Shown here: positions 54,526 to 63,884 of the stretch, in pieces
Numbering within the stretch: position 1 is the first letter of the stretch
Layout of the letters: each line of letters starts with the position of its first letter
Source: Betaproteobacteria bacterium
Lineage (GTDB): Bacteria > Pseudomonadota > Gammaproteobacteria > Burkholderiales > Rhodocyclaceae
Assembly (NCBI GenBank): GCA_020621865.1
Contig: JAHRYW010000002.1
Coordinates: forward strand, 12,778-76,777
Reading direction: 5' to 3'
DNA: 64,000 nt
Notes under the pieces: generated by a model
Told to the model about the DNA's origin: nothing
What the model saw: only the letters and a program-made list of their open reading frames with translations
The model's database searches: none
Program-made: the position numbers and the translations under genes

Positions 54526-55632
54526 TTAGGGAATCGACAGCGCCAGCGGTGAACGCGGCGCGCAGATGCAGGGGAGTATCTTCCCGGCCGGGATGTCGAT
54601 TTCCGGTTTGGCAAGCCAGTCGACCTCGCCCGAATCCAGCGTTGCGAGGCACTGGCCGCAGCTGCCGGCCCGGCATTCCGAGGGGAGGGCGACCTCGTTG
54701 GCTTCGAGTTCCGCGAGCAGGGTTGGCGCTCCCCGGGTCAGGTATTGCCGGCTGCCTTGCGGGGTCTGCACCGCCAGCGGAAGGCCGGCGCTGCCAGCGC
54801 CGGCGCTGACCCCGAAGGCTTCCCAATGCAGTCTGTGCTCGTCGATGCCGGCTGCAGTCAGGTCGGCGCGCAACTGCGCCATCATGCTGTCGGCGGCACA
54901 GAGACAGAACTCGGCGTCGCGGGCCTCGGGCGCCTGGGCAAGGATCAGCGCCGCATCGAGGCGTCCGGACAAGCCCGGCCAGGCGCCGGCCTGCGGGCGA
55001 GACAGAATCGGCAGGTAGCTTAAATTCGGGTGACTGGCCGCCAAGCGCTCGAACTCGTCGCGGTAAAGTAGTTGGCCGGCCGTCCGGGCGGCGTGGAAGA
55101 GGACGATCTGGCGCCCGCTGGCCGCGCCCTCATGGATCATCGCCCGCATCGGCGTGATGCCGATCCCGCCGCCGATCAGCACGAGGGGGCGGGCGGAGCG
55201 GGGCGGAGCGAACGTCCCCTGCGGCCGCGATATCGTCACTGCGCTGCCCTCCTGCAAATGCTTCCAAAGCCACGGGGTCATCGTGCCCATCGCTTCGCGC
55301 TTGATGCCCAGCTCGTAGGCCTTCGGCCGCGGCTGCCAGGCGGCCAGCGAATAGGCGCGCCGGATGGTCTTGCCGCCGGGGCCGGCCGGCGCCTGCAGCA
55401 ACACATGTTGTCCGGCCCGGAACGACGGCAGAACGCGGCCCTTGGCTGCTATCAGGCGCAGGCTCAGCAGTTCGCCGGCCACCTCCCGGCGTTCCGCGAC
55501 CACCATGTGCAGCGGTTGCCTGGCGATCTCGGCGGCCCGCCGTGCGGCGATGGCCCGCAATCCATCGACCGTCAGCCAGAGGATGAAGGCCAGGCAGACC
55601 AGCCCGAGCAAGCCAAGCGCCGTCGCCATCAT
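54526..55632 (-). CDS. Membrane-anchored FAD/NAD(P) reductase with C-terminal 2Fe-2S ferredoxin domain
   Basis: N-terminal TM; RRAYSLAAW; LIGGGIGITPMRAMI; CRAGSCGQCLATL. Confidence 0.9.
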   Translation of the reverse strand: MMATALGLLGLVCLAFILWLTVDGLRAIAARRAAEIARQPLHMVVAERREVAGELLSLRLIAAKGRVLPSFRAGQHVLLQAPAGPGGKTIRRAYSLAAWQPRPKAYELGIKREAMGTMTPWLWKHLQEGSAVTISRPQGTFAPPRSARPLVLIGGGIGITPMRAMIHEGAASGRQIVLFHAARTAGQLLYRDEFERLAASHPNLSYLPILSRPQAGAWPGLSGRLDAALILAQAPEARDAEFCLCAADSMMAQLRADLTAAGIDEHRLHWEAFGVSAGAGSAGLPLAVQTPQGSRQYLTRGAPTLLAELEANEVALPSECRAGSCGQCLATLDSGEVDWLAKPEIDIPAGKILPCICAPRSPLALSIP

Positions 55633-56369
55633 GCCTGACCGGCGGCCAGTGCGCTCTTGCGCTTCTCGGCGCGCCACCACATGTAGACGCCGGTCATCGC
55701 CAGCAGGCACATGGCCAGGCCGACCAGGTCGATCCAGATCCACTCGCCCTTCTTGCCGAAGAAGGCTTGGCCGGTGTGCAGGTCCATGATCAGCTTGCCC
55801 AGGGTCAGCGGCTTCTCGGTCACCGTGCCCGGCAGCGCGGCCAGCGCCTTGCCGAGTAGCGGGTCGGCCTGCCATTGCCGGCCGTCGGCGCTGACCAGCA
55901 GGCCCTTGTCCTTGACCGACACGACCACGGAGCCATCGGCGCGCGTGCCGGCGTTCCAGGCGTCGCCCTTCATGACGCGCGTCCATTCGCCGCGCTGCTC
56001 CAGCCAGATGCCGTTCTTGGCCGCGGCCACCAGGCCAAAGCCGCTCTCGGCCAGGCCGCGCACCGGCATGCCGGCCAGCGCTTCGACCGCGGCCAGGGTG
56101 TCGCCTTCCAGGCTGTAGAGGCCTTCCTGGGTTCCGACATAGGTCGTGCCGCCGCGCGTCGTCAATGCCGTGCGCGGCTCGACGCCTGTTGCCTTGGTTT
56201 CCTCCGTCTGATAACCGGGGAGCCATTTAGCATTGACGGTGATGTCCTCGGTATTGAGTGATTTCTTGTGCGCGATGAAGATCGCGCTGGCCCCGACGAT
56301 CAGGATCGGCAGTGCCAGGATCAGGCTGGCCCAGGTGTGCCAGCTACGTGCTTTGAGGTTGATTTTCAT
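55629..56369 (-). CDS. PepSY domain membrane protein
   Basis: SWHTWASLILALPILIVGASAIFIAHKK; LIMDLHTGQAFFGKKGEWIWIDLVGLAMCLLAMTGVYMWW. Confidence 0.85.
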   Translation of the reverse strand: MKINLKARSWHTWASLILALPILIVGASAIFIAHKKSLNTEDITVNAKWLPGYQTEETKATGVEPRTALTTRGGTTYVGTQEGLYSLEGDTLAAVEALAGMPVRGLAESGFGLVAAAKNGIWLEQRGEWTRVMKGDAWNAGTRADGSVVVSVKDKGLLVSADGRQWQADPLLGKALAALPGTVTEKPLTLGKLIMDLHTGQAFFGKKGEWIWIDLVGLAMCLLAMTGVYMWWRAEKRKSALAAGQA

Positions 56370-56385
56370 AAGGGGCTCCTTGGGG

Positions 56386-58578
56386 TTACCACTTGCCTTC
56401 GAGGGCCAGGAAAATGCTGGTGAAGCTCTTTTCCCAGTCGTTTTCAAGACGGCTCAAGTCGCCGTTCGTGTCGTATTCCTGCACCGAGTTCTCGCGCACG
56501 GACTGGCTGAGGTTCTGCAGCGACAGCCGCAGGCTGAGCTGCCGATCCAGCCGGTACAGCGCGTAGAGATCGATCTGGCGCCGGACGCCCTGTTCCTGGC
56601 GAACCCGGGCGCTGCTTTCCCGGTCGAGCCGGCCGATGTAGTTGAGGTTGCCGCCCAGCGTCAGCGGCCAGGCCGAAAAATCGTAATCGAAGCCCAGGTT
56701 GGCGCTCTGGCGCGGCCCTTCGCCGGCACCCTGGCCGTCGACCTTGTGGCTGAGCCGGGTCCGCGTGTAGGACAGATTGCCGCGCACGGTCAGCTCGGGC
56801 AGGTGCAGGGCATCGGTGCGCCATTTGAAGTCGAACAGGCCGCCGGCGAGTTCGGCATCGCCGACGTTGTAGGGGCGCTCGATCCAGCGCCCGCCTTCGA
56901 AGGCCACCAGCTTCTGGACCTGGTTTTCGATCTGGCGATGAAAGACCGACAGGCCGACCGTGCCGGCCCGCTCGGGCAGGAAGTATTCGATGCCGAGGTC
57001 GAAACTCAGGTTGCGCTCCGGGGCGAGCGCGGGATTGCCGGCCTTGTCGGGATTGGCCGAGGTATTGCTGCCGGTCGAGCTGCGGACGACCGGGCTCAGG
57101 TCCTTGGCGCCCGGCGCCTTGCTGTTCATCGCGACGCTGCTGCGCAGGTTCAGCGAAGGCGACCATTGCCACAGGTAATGCAGCGACGGGTCGAGGGCGG
57201 AATGCGACTGCTCGATCCGGCTACCGACGCCGTCAGTTACCGAACCGCGCTGCCCCTGCCAGCGCAGGCCGGGGGTCAGCGTGTGGTCGTCGGCAATCTG
57301 CCACTCGTCCTGGATCCATGCGATCTGCCGGCGATCCTCGATCCGGGCCTGGCGGTCGGCGGCATTGCCGGTCGGGGCGCCGTCGGCCAGCCGGGTCTGG
57401 CTGTCGTCGCTGTTCCTGGCGCGCCATTCGACGGCTGTGGTCAGCAGGTGGCTGTCGCCGATCAGGCGTTTGTCCTTGAGCAGGGCGCCGACTTCGCGTT
57501 CGTAACGCTGCGTGCTTTCGTCGTTGCTCCCGGTCGGCGCGCCGGAAGCATCGAATTTTTCGATCTGCTTGTCCTTGCGCTCGACTTCGCCCTGCACGGT
57601 CAGTCGCGCCAGCAGTTCGTCGCCACCCGGCCGGCTGCTGCGCCATTCGGCATTCAGGCGGCCGCTGCCGCGCCGGCTGTTTTCGGCTTCGCGATCTTCG
57701 CCGATGCCGGCCAGTGCGCTGCCGGCTATCGGGTCGGCGTAGCGCTGGCGGACAACAAGGGTATCGCGCTGGTTGTCGCTCAGGTTCAGAAAGGACGACA
57801 GGGCCAGTTGCTGCCCGCTGCCAAGGTTCCAATGGACGCGCGGCGTCAGGGCCAGATTGTCGTCCCGCCCCTGTTCGCGGATATGTTCCTGCGTCCATTC
57901 GCTGCGATTGCCCGCCGTGAAGCGCTGAATGTCGGTGTCCACCTGGCCGGCCTGGGCGTAGCTCTGCAGCGAGCCGCCCAGCAGGTAGCCGAAGTCGTCC
58001 AGCCGTTCGCCGTACTGGCCTTCCAGGCGCAGGCTGGGTTCGCCGTCGATCATGCCGACGGCAATGCGGGCGCCCCGGGTCGCTCGCGGTGGAACGTCGC
58101 GCAGAACCAGGTTGATGATGCCGCCCGGGCCGGCCGCCGGAAATTCCGGCGTACTGTTGCGAATCACCTCGATCCGCTCGATCAGATCGACGGGAAGACG
58201 CAGTGCCGTGCCGGCCGAACGATCGCCGCCCGGCAGCGCTTGCCCGTCGACCAGAATCTGCGGCATGTTGCGGTCACGCCCCTTGCCTCGGCCGCGCCGG
58301 TTGTCGGGGTCGGCGAAGACGCCCGTTCCCGGCAGTTTGCGCAGCAGGTCGCCGATACTGGCGGCATCCAGGGTATCCAGTTCCTCCCGGTCGAATACGA
58401 TCTTGGCCGCCGAGGCATGGCGGCGCAATTCGGTGGAGGCGCCGCGTTTGGCATTGACGGCGACCTCGGGAAGGAGCGTTTCTTGCGCCAACAACGGGCT
58501 GCCCAGCGCAAAAGCCAGGGCACCGGCAAGCGGTGTCCTGGCATGGAGGAAGGTCAGCGGAAAGGGGGCTGTTTTCAG
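56386..58578 (-). CDS. TonB-dependent receptor 2
   Basis: Plug ILVDGQALPGGDRSAGTALRLPVDLIERIEVIRNSTPEFPAAGPGGIINLVLR; C-terminal LALEGKW; start proposed at CTG 58578 to include a signal peptide. Confidence 0.88.
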   Translation of the reverse strand: MKTAPFPLTFLHARTPLAGALAFALGSPLLAQETLLPEVAVNAKRGASTELRRHASAAKIVFDREELDTLDAASIGDLLRKLPGTGVFADPDNRRGRGKGRDRNMPQILVDGQALPGGDRSAGTALRLPVDLIERIEVIRNSTPEFPAAGPGGIINLVLRDVPPRATRGARIAVGMIDGEPSLRLEGQYGERLDDFGYLLGGSLQSYAQAGQVDTDIQRFTAGNRSEWTQEHIREQGRDDNLALTPRVHWNLGSGQQLALSSFLNLSDNQRDTLVVRQRYADPIAGSALAGIGEDREAENSRRGSGRLNAEWRSSRPGGDELLARLTVQGEVERKDKQIEKFDASGAPTGSNDESTQRYEREVGALLKDKRLIGDSHLLTTAVEWRARNSDDSQTRLADGAPTGNAADRQARIEDRRQIAWIQDEWQIADDHTLTPGLRWQGQRGSVTDGVGSRIEQSHSALDPSLHYLWQWSPSLNLRSSVAMNSKAPGAKDLSPVVRSSTGSNTSANPDKAGNPALAPERNLSFDLGIEYFLPERAGTVGLSVFHRQIENQVQKLVAFEGGRWIERPYNVGDAELAGGLFDFKWRTDALHLPELTVRGNLSYTRTRLSHKVDGQGAGEGPRQSANLGFDYDFSAWPLTLGGNLNYIGRLDRESSARVRQEQGVRRQIDLYALYRLDRQLSLRLSLQNLSQSVRENSVQEYDTNGDLSRLENDWEKSFTSIFLALEGKW

Positions 58579-60806
58579 AAGCGGCTTTCGAAGGCGAGCA
58601 TGACCGTCGGACGCGAGTGCTCGACCTTGTCCTCGATACTGGTGACGGCCCCGGCGGTGTTGCGCTTGACCTTGTATTCGGCCTTGTCCACGCCCAGGAC
58701 GTTACGGGCGATCAGGCGGATTTCGGCCAGCGGGCTGAAGGCGCGGCCGAGGTAGAGGTCGAGGCCGGTGCGGGCGTTGAAGCGCTTGTCCTCGATTTCC
58801 GTGCCGTCGTCGTTCATCGCCATCGAACTGAAGCTCGGTGTGTAGTTGATCGAGAAGCCGGCGAACGTGGCAGTCGGGCGATGGCGATAGTCGAGGCCGA
58901 GGTTGGTGATGCGCGGTGGCATGTCCTTGACGTTGACCTTGCCGGCGGTCTGGGTCTGCACCAGGCCGCGCAGTTCGGCGTGGTTGCCGACGACGTTCAG
59001 GACGTGGCCGTGCTTTTCGTAGAGCGGGAAGCGCCAGTCGATTTCGACGCCCCAGAAATGCGCGTCACCGACGTTGTACGGCCGCTTGACCCAGTTGGTG
59101 CCTTCCCACTTGGTGCGGTCCTCGATGTAGTCGCTGACCTGGCGATCATAGAAGTTGATGCCGGCGATGCCGCGGTTGCCAGAGAACAGCTTTTCAAAGC
59201 CGAATTCGAAGCCCCTGGCACTTTCAGGGCGAAGGTCAGGATTGCCGGCGGTATCCGGGGTCGAGGAGTTGGTAGCGCTACCCGACACCGAGGTGACAAA
59301 GGGGTTGAGTTTGTCGAACTTGGGCAGCTTGAGCGTTTTGGCGAAACTGGCGCGCAGATTCAGGTCGTCCATCACGGCCCAGCGGTAATGGACCGAGGGA
59401 TTGGTCGCGCCAGTGGAGGCATCGGACTCGAAGCCGGTACCGTGAGCCTTGCGCTGGGTGTGCTCGTAACGGACGCCGGGGGTGATCCAGTGACGCTGGA
59501 ACAGGTTGATCTCGTCCTGGACATAGAAAATGGCCTTGTCCTCGGCGATGTTGTAGCTCTCCTTGGGCGAGGTCTTGACCGAATACCCGGTTTGCGCGCC
59601 GGCGGCGTTATAGGTCCATTCGTACTTGGGTTTGCTGGTGTCGAATTCGGCGAAGCGCATTTCGACGCCGCTGGAGACGCGGTGCATGCCAGCCAGCGGG
59701 ATCATCACGCCGGCCCCGACGTAATGGATGCGCTCGTCGATTTCCTCGTCCTCGGTCGCTACCTTGGAGCCTGTTCTCGCGCCAGAACTGTTGTAGGAGG
59801 TGGTCGTGTCCTTCTTGTCCTTGGTGGCCCGGGTCTGCTGGGCTGCCGCCTTGGCGTACCAGGTACCCCATGCGGTCACGCCATCGTAGCGCCCTCCCAG
59901 GCGGACGATCTGGTCATCCTTGTTTTCGTTGACGGCTTTGCGCTCGGTGACAAAGGTGTTGTTGTCCACCGTGCTGCGCTCTTTCTTGTCCTCGGTCCCC
60001 TTCGAGATGAACGGGTCGATGCTCAGGCGATCCTGGCCGAAGCGCCAGGTCAGCCGGGGTGTAAAGAGGAATTCGGTCTTGTCGACCGGTTTCGGCTTGT
60101 ATTCGTTGGCGATCTTGGTCACGGCGCCAGTCGTGGGGTTATAGGTCGTCGTTGTCTTGTCTTCGATGACATCCTCGGCGCCCTTGGTGTAGGACGCCGC
60201 CAGCAGCAGGTCGAAGTTGTCCCAGCGCTTGCTGGTCTGGGCGATCATGTCGCCGACATCGAGGCCGCCGTTGCGGCCCAGGCTGATGCGGGTGCGGGTG
60301 ATTTCGTCGATGCGCTGCTTCAGAACGATATTGACGATGCCGCCGACGTTGCCGGCGTCGTATTCGGCGCTCGGGTTGCGGATGATCTCGATGCGCTCGA
60401 TCATGTCGGCCGGCAGGCGGTCTACCTGCATCTGGCGATCCTTGGTCGCGCCCGGCACCGGCTCGCCGTTGATCAGAAACTGGGTGTAACCCTTGTCCAA
60501 GCCGCGCATGCGGACATCCTTGCTGACTCCGGCCGGGCCGGTGAAGGACATGCCAGGCAGACGCTTGAGCACGTCGCCGACCGAGACATCGCCGAAGCGC
60601 TCGACTTCCTCTTCGGAAATGACGATTTTCTGGACATAGCTGTCCTTGCGCTCGATCTGGGCTTCCCGCTGGTCGGTGACGAGTACCTGGGAAAGTGTCT
60701 TTTCCTCGCTGGCCTGGGCCGACATGGCCAATGGCAAGGTCAGTAGAGCCGTGGCAAGCCTGGACAGGCGCAAACCCGTCGGTTTGTGAACCGGCGACGC
60801 AATCAT
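58575..60806 (-). CDS. TonB-dependent receptor 1 (siderophore-type)
   Basis: Signal peptide; RMRGLDKGYTQFLINGEPVPGATKDRQMQVDRLPADMIERIEIIRNPSAEYDAGNVGGIVNIVLK; C-terminal FESRF. Confidence 0.92.
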   Translation of the reverse strand: MIASPVHKPTGLRLSRLATALLTLPLAMSAQASEEKTLSQVLVTDQREAQIERKDSYVQKIVISEEEVERFGDVSVGDVLKRLPGMSFTGPAGVSKDVRMRGLDKGYTQFLINGEPVPGATKDRQMQVDRLPADMIERIEIIRNPSAEYDAGNVGGIVNIVLKQRIDEITRTRISLGRNGGLDVGDMIAQTSKRWDNFDLLLAASYTKGAEDVIEDKTTTTYNPTTGAVTKIANEYKPKPVDKTEFLFTPRLTWRFGQDRLSIDPFISKGTEDKKERSTVDNNTFVTERKAVNENKDDQIVRLGGRYDGVTAWGTWYAKAAAQQTRATKDKKDTTTSYNSSGARTGSKVATEDEEIDERIHYVGAGVMIPLAGMHRVSSGVEMRFAEFDTSKPKYEWTYNAAGAQTGYSVKTSPKESYNIAEDKAIFYVQDEINLFQRHWITPGVRYEHTQRKAHGTGFESDASTGATNPSVHYRWAVMDDLNLRASFAKTLKLPKFDKLNPFVTSVSGSATNSSTPDTAGNPDLRPESARGFEFGFEKLFSGNRGIAGINFYDRQVSDYIEDRTKWEGTNWVKRPYNVGDAHFWGVEIDWRFPLYEKHGHVLNVVGNHAELRGLVQTQTAGKVNVKDMPPRITNLGLDYRHRPTATFAGFSINYTPSFSSMAMNDDGTEIEDKRFNARTGLDLYLGRAFSPLAEIRLIARNVLGVDKAEYKVKRNTAGAVTSIEDKVEHSRPTVMLAFESRF

Positions 60807-61004
60807 GGATAACCCCCTGAATTGATTTGCGTGGCTGGCTGGGCAGGCGATGAAACGGGCCGTGGCTGGCTGGGCGATTTATTGAATAGTCAGTCGTTGG
60901 CCCGAATTGTAACAAATTGTTTGCAAATAGCAACCATTCGCATTTGCGTTTGCGGTGGTCACGGGCCGGCCCGTGACGAAAATGTACTTGGCGCGCCGAG
61001 CAGG

Positions 61005-61067
61005 AGAATTTCGATTTTGGCCGTTTTTTACGTTTTACGTAAAAAACCGGCCCGACCGTAGCATTTG
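61005..61067 (+). repeat. Dispersed GACCGTAGCATTT repeat, copy 8, with nested palindrome
   Basis: gagaatttcgattttggccgttttttacgttttacgtaaaaaaccggcccgaccgtagcatttggg. Confidence 0.9.
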
Positions 61068-61116
61068 GGTGGAGAGGCTTGGGTTGGAGGGTAGCCAAAG
61101 GCCGCCGGGCAGGGGC

Positions 61117-61614
61117 CTATTTCTTGAACGCCACGGCCAGCAGAAGGGAGAGAATGGCTGAGATCAGCTTGGCAATCAGGGACACAAGGCCCAGTACTCC
61201 GAGCGTCTTCGCGTCGACCAAAAACAGCGTTATGCCTTTCTCCCCGATGAACTGTGAGCCGTCGATCCAGGCGGCGGTCCAGGCGGCGATCAGTGTGCCA
61301 AGAAGCAGGCGCCCGGTTGGCGTGTTGAGGAGTTGCGATAGCAGGTAGGCCCAATACGTTGCCGGGGATGCAAGCCCGGCGGCAGTTTCGTTATATTTCA
61401 GACCAAGCTGGCCGGCCATCACCTGGATTTCATTGCCCGAGGCGCCTTGTCGCCGATTGGGATCGACCGCCAACACTTCCTCGCGCCTTGGCGCTCCGGT
61501 GACTGCGACCCGCAGGTATTTGGCCGAATCCAATACGGGATCAAGCGCTCGTTCAGCCAACGTGGCCGCCGACGTCGTCCCTTTGGCACGGACGGTGATC
61601 TTGACCTCAGCCAT
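61117..61614 (-). CDS. Hypothetical membrane protein
   Basis: 165-aa ORF with C-terminal hydrophobic segments; overlaps upstream Cys-rich gene. Confidence 0.65.
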   Translation of the reverse strand: MAEVKITVRAKGTTSAATLAERALDPVLDSAKYLRVAVTGAPRREEVLAVDPNRRQGASGNEIQVMAGQLGLKYNETAAGLASPATYWAYLLSQLLNTPTGRLLLGTLIAAWTAAWIDGSQFIGEKGITLFLVDAKTLGVLGLVSLIAKLISAILSLLLAVAFKK

Positions 61615-62161
61615 AACGGTTCACCACGGCCGCCTGCATCGCCTGCTGCAGCATCGGGTGCATCTCATCCGACGGCAAGTTGAGCTTTGTGGCAATGGCT
61701 ATCGCCGCAGCCATCAGGGTTCGTGCCACGATGGCCTCCGGCTCGGCAAAGGCGCGCAGTGCGGCCGGCGCTTCGCGGTCGACCATCAGCTTCAACAGGT
61801 ACTCGATATCGCTATCGATCCAGGCCCATTGATCGTCGGCAATGTCGGTGATGAGATCTTCCAGCTTGCTAATTCCCGGCGCCAACTGCGCAAAGCCGGA
61901 CGGGCTTTTCGGCGATGCCTGACCGTCGTCCGGCGAATGCCTCGGCGGCGTATCCCCGCCCCGCAGGTGCCAGAGCGCGGCGACCGTCAGCAGGTTTGGA
62001 ACGCAGCAGCCGCAAATGAAGGCAGGGTCGTTGGCATTGCGCATGCCATGGGCCAGGCAGGCCAAAACACCGCATAGCTTGCAGGCGCCGACGGCGTCGC
62101 CTGGGCTTTGACCGTTGATGGTGTCGTAGCGCCGTTCGCAAAGGTAACAACTCGCGCCCAT
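61607..62161 (-). CDS. Cys-rich zinc-ribbon-like hypothetical protein
   Basis: MGASCYLCERRYD...GACKLCGVLACLAHG...FICGCCVPN. Confidence 0.7.
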   Translation of the reverse strand: MGASCYLCERRYDTINGQSPGDAVGACKLCGVLACLAHGMRNANDPAFICGCCVPNLLTVAALWHLRGGDTPPRHSPDDGQASPKSPSGFAQLAPGISKLEDLITDIADDQWAWIDSDIEYLLKLMVDREAPAALRAFAEPEAIVARTLMAAAIAIATKLNLPSDEMHPMLQQAMQAAVVNRYG

Positions 62162-62269
62162 GGTCGTCTCCCGAGTGCATTGCAATGGGTGATTCAAGAC
62201 GTTTCTATGACTATGCCAAGCAATAGAAAGTTCGGATTGCAGAGGCTGATGATCAGCTTGGCAAAGGCG

Positions 62270-63370
62270 TTAGGGCAGTGCTGCCAGTTCTCCTTGGGGG
62301 GCGTCATCGGCCATTGCCAGCCGCTTTGCTGGCCGGTCGATCAGCCGATGGGCCAGTCCGGCACCCAGCCACATGCCGATCAGCGACAGCCAGGCGGTCA
62401 GCGCGAAAATGGCGGCGCCGGAGACGCCCGCGCCGACCGCGCAGCCGCCGGCCAGCATGCCGCCGAAGCCCATGCACACGGCCCCGGCCAGGTAGCGGCG
62501 CATGCTGTGGCCGTCCTTGAAGCCTTCCAGCCTCAGTTCGCGGCCGAGCAGGGCGGCGACGAAGGAGCCGAGGACGACGCCGGGGACCAGGCCGATATTG
62601 AAATTCCACGGCTGGCCGGGCGGCGACAGAACGAGCATCAGGATGTCGGCCGAGGGGCCGGTGAAGCTCAGGCTCTGCACCGGCACGATCTCAAAGGACT
62701 GCGTGCTGAACTGGTAGGTGGCCAGCCAGGCCAGTGCGACCGACAGGCCGACCCCGATGCCGCTCAGCCATTCCAGGTGGCGCAGGCGGCTGCGCAGCAC
62801 GAAGAGGATGCCGGCGACCAGCCAGATGGCGCCGAAGACGATGCCGCCGCCGTGGCCGAGGTGGGCGCTGGCCAGCAGGTCGCGCTGTTCACCGGCGATG
62901 GTCCACAGGCCGGACAGCCATTGGCGCAAGGGGGAGAGCACGCCGTTCAGCGAGGCCTGGGCGGTGACGGCGAAAATCAGCCCGGTGAGCAGGGCGCGCA
63001 GGTTGCCGTTGGCGGCCAGCACCAGCATCCGGGACGAACAGCCGCGCGCCAGGATCATGCCGATGCCGAACAGCAGGCCGCCGATCACGGCGCCGGAAAT
63101 GCTGCCGGTGCTGGCCAGTTGCCGGGCCTGCGAGACATCCAGCCAGCCGCCGCTGATGAACAATTGGGTGGCGATCACGGCGGTGGAAAAGGCGAGCAGC
63201 CAGATGGCCAGCTTGGCCGTGCCGTGCCGGCTCCAGAATTCGACAACGGCCGAGCGCAGGCAGAAGCGCGAGCGCTGGGCGAAAAAGCCGAACCCAATAC
63301 CGATCAGTAGCCCGGCCAGGCTGAGCGCGGTCTTGTCACCGAAGTAGTCGATCAGTTCGTTCACTGTCAT
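62270..63370 (-). CDS. YeeE/YedE family (sulfur transport) membrane protein
   Basis: GIGFGFFAQRSRFCLRSAV; GGLLFGIGMILARGCSSRMLVLAANGNLRALLTG; GGMLAGGCAVGAGVSG. Confidence 0.9.
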   Translation of the reverse strand: MTVNELIDYFGDKTALSLAGLLIGIGFGFFAQRSRFCLRSAVVEFWSRHGTAKLAIWLLAFSTAVIATQLFISGGWLDVSQARQLASTGSISGAVIGGLLFGIGMILARGCSSRMLVLAANGNLRALLTGLIFAVTAQASLNGVLSPLRQWLSGLWTIAGEQRDLLASAHLGHGGGIVFGAIWLVAGILFVLRSRLRHLEWLSGIGVGLSVALAWLATYQFSTQSFEIVPVQSLSFTGPSADILMLVLSPPGQPWNFNIGLVPGVVLGSFVAALLGRELRLEGFKDGHSMRRYLAGAVCMGFGGMLAGGCAVGAGVSGAAIFALTAWLSLIGMWLGAGLAHRLIDRPAKRLAMADDAPQGELAALP

Positions 63371-63383
63371 GGTGCGCTGCGGC

Positions 63384-63884
63384 CTATTTCGCCTTCACGG
63401 CGGCGATGGATTGCTCGATGGCCGTTTCCAGGTAGCTCGGGTAAAAGTCCGGCAGCCGGGCGCCGACGATGGATTCGGCCAGGCGCTGGCCGTTCGGGCC
63501 GTAGAAGGCGACGACCGGGACCAGCTTGATCTTCTCGCTGGCGGCAAAGCGGGCGTGGGTGGTCCGCTCGCCCCGAAAATCAAGCAGCGGCTGGTCGCTG
63601 TCCTGGTTGATCTGGCGGATCAGCAGCTTGTCGCGGTAGCGTGGTTGGCTGGCCAGCGGCTTCAGGTAGTCGCGCTTGACCGTCTCGCAATACTTGCAGT
63701 CGCGGCGGCTGTAGAGCACGACCAGTGGGCCGCCCAGCCGGGCGGCCTCGGCGGCCTCGGCGCGCAGGTCGGTAGCCGGCGGTTGGTCGTTCGCCGCTAG
63801 CGCCGGGCCGTTGGCTGCCAGCAGGTTGGCGGCCAGTGCCAGAACACCGCGCATGGTGTTGCCCCAATCGATCATCTGTCTCAA
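63384..63884 (-). CDS. Periplasmic thioredoxin-fold protein (SoxW-like)
   Basis: LVVLYSRRDCKYCETVKRDYLKPLASQP (CxxC), N-terminal signal-like region. Confidence 0.8.
   Translation of the reverse strand: MRQMIDWGNTMRGVLALAANLLAANGPALAANDQPPATDLRAEAAEAARLGGPLVVLYSRRDCKYCETVKRDYLKPLASQPRYRDKLLIRQINQDSDQPLLDFRGERTTHARFAASEKIKLVPVVAFYGPNGQRLAESIVGARLPDFYPSYLETAIEQSIAAVKAK

Noticed and set aside
56233-60746. 840-aa and 737-aa plus-strand ORFs
   Set aside because: Antisense to two TonB receptors with clear motifs; shadow ORFs.
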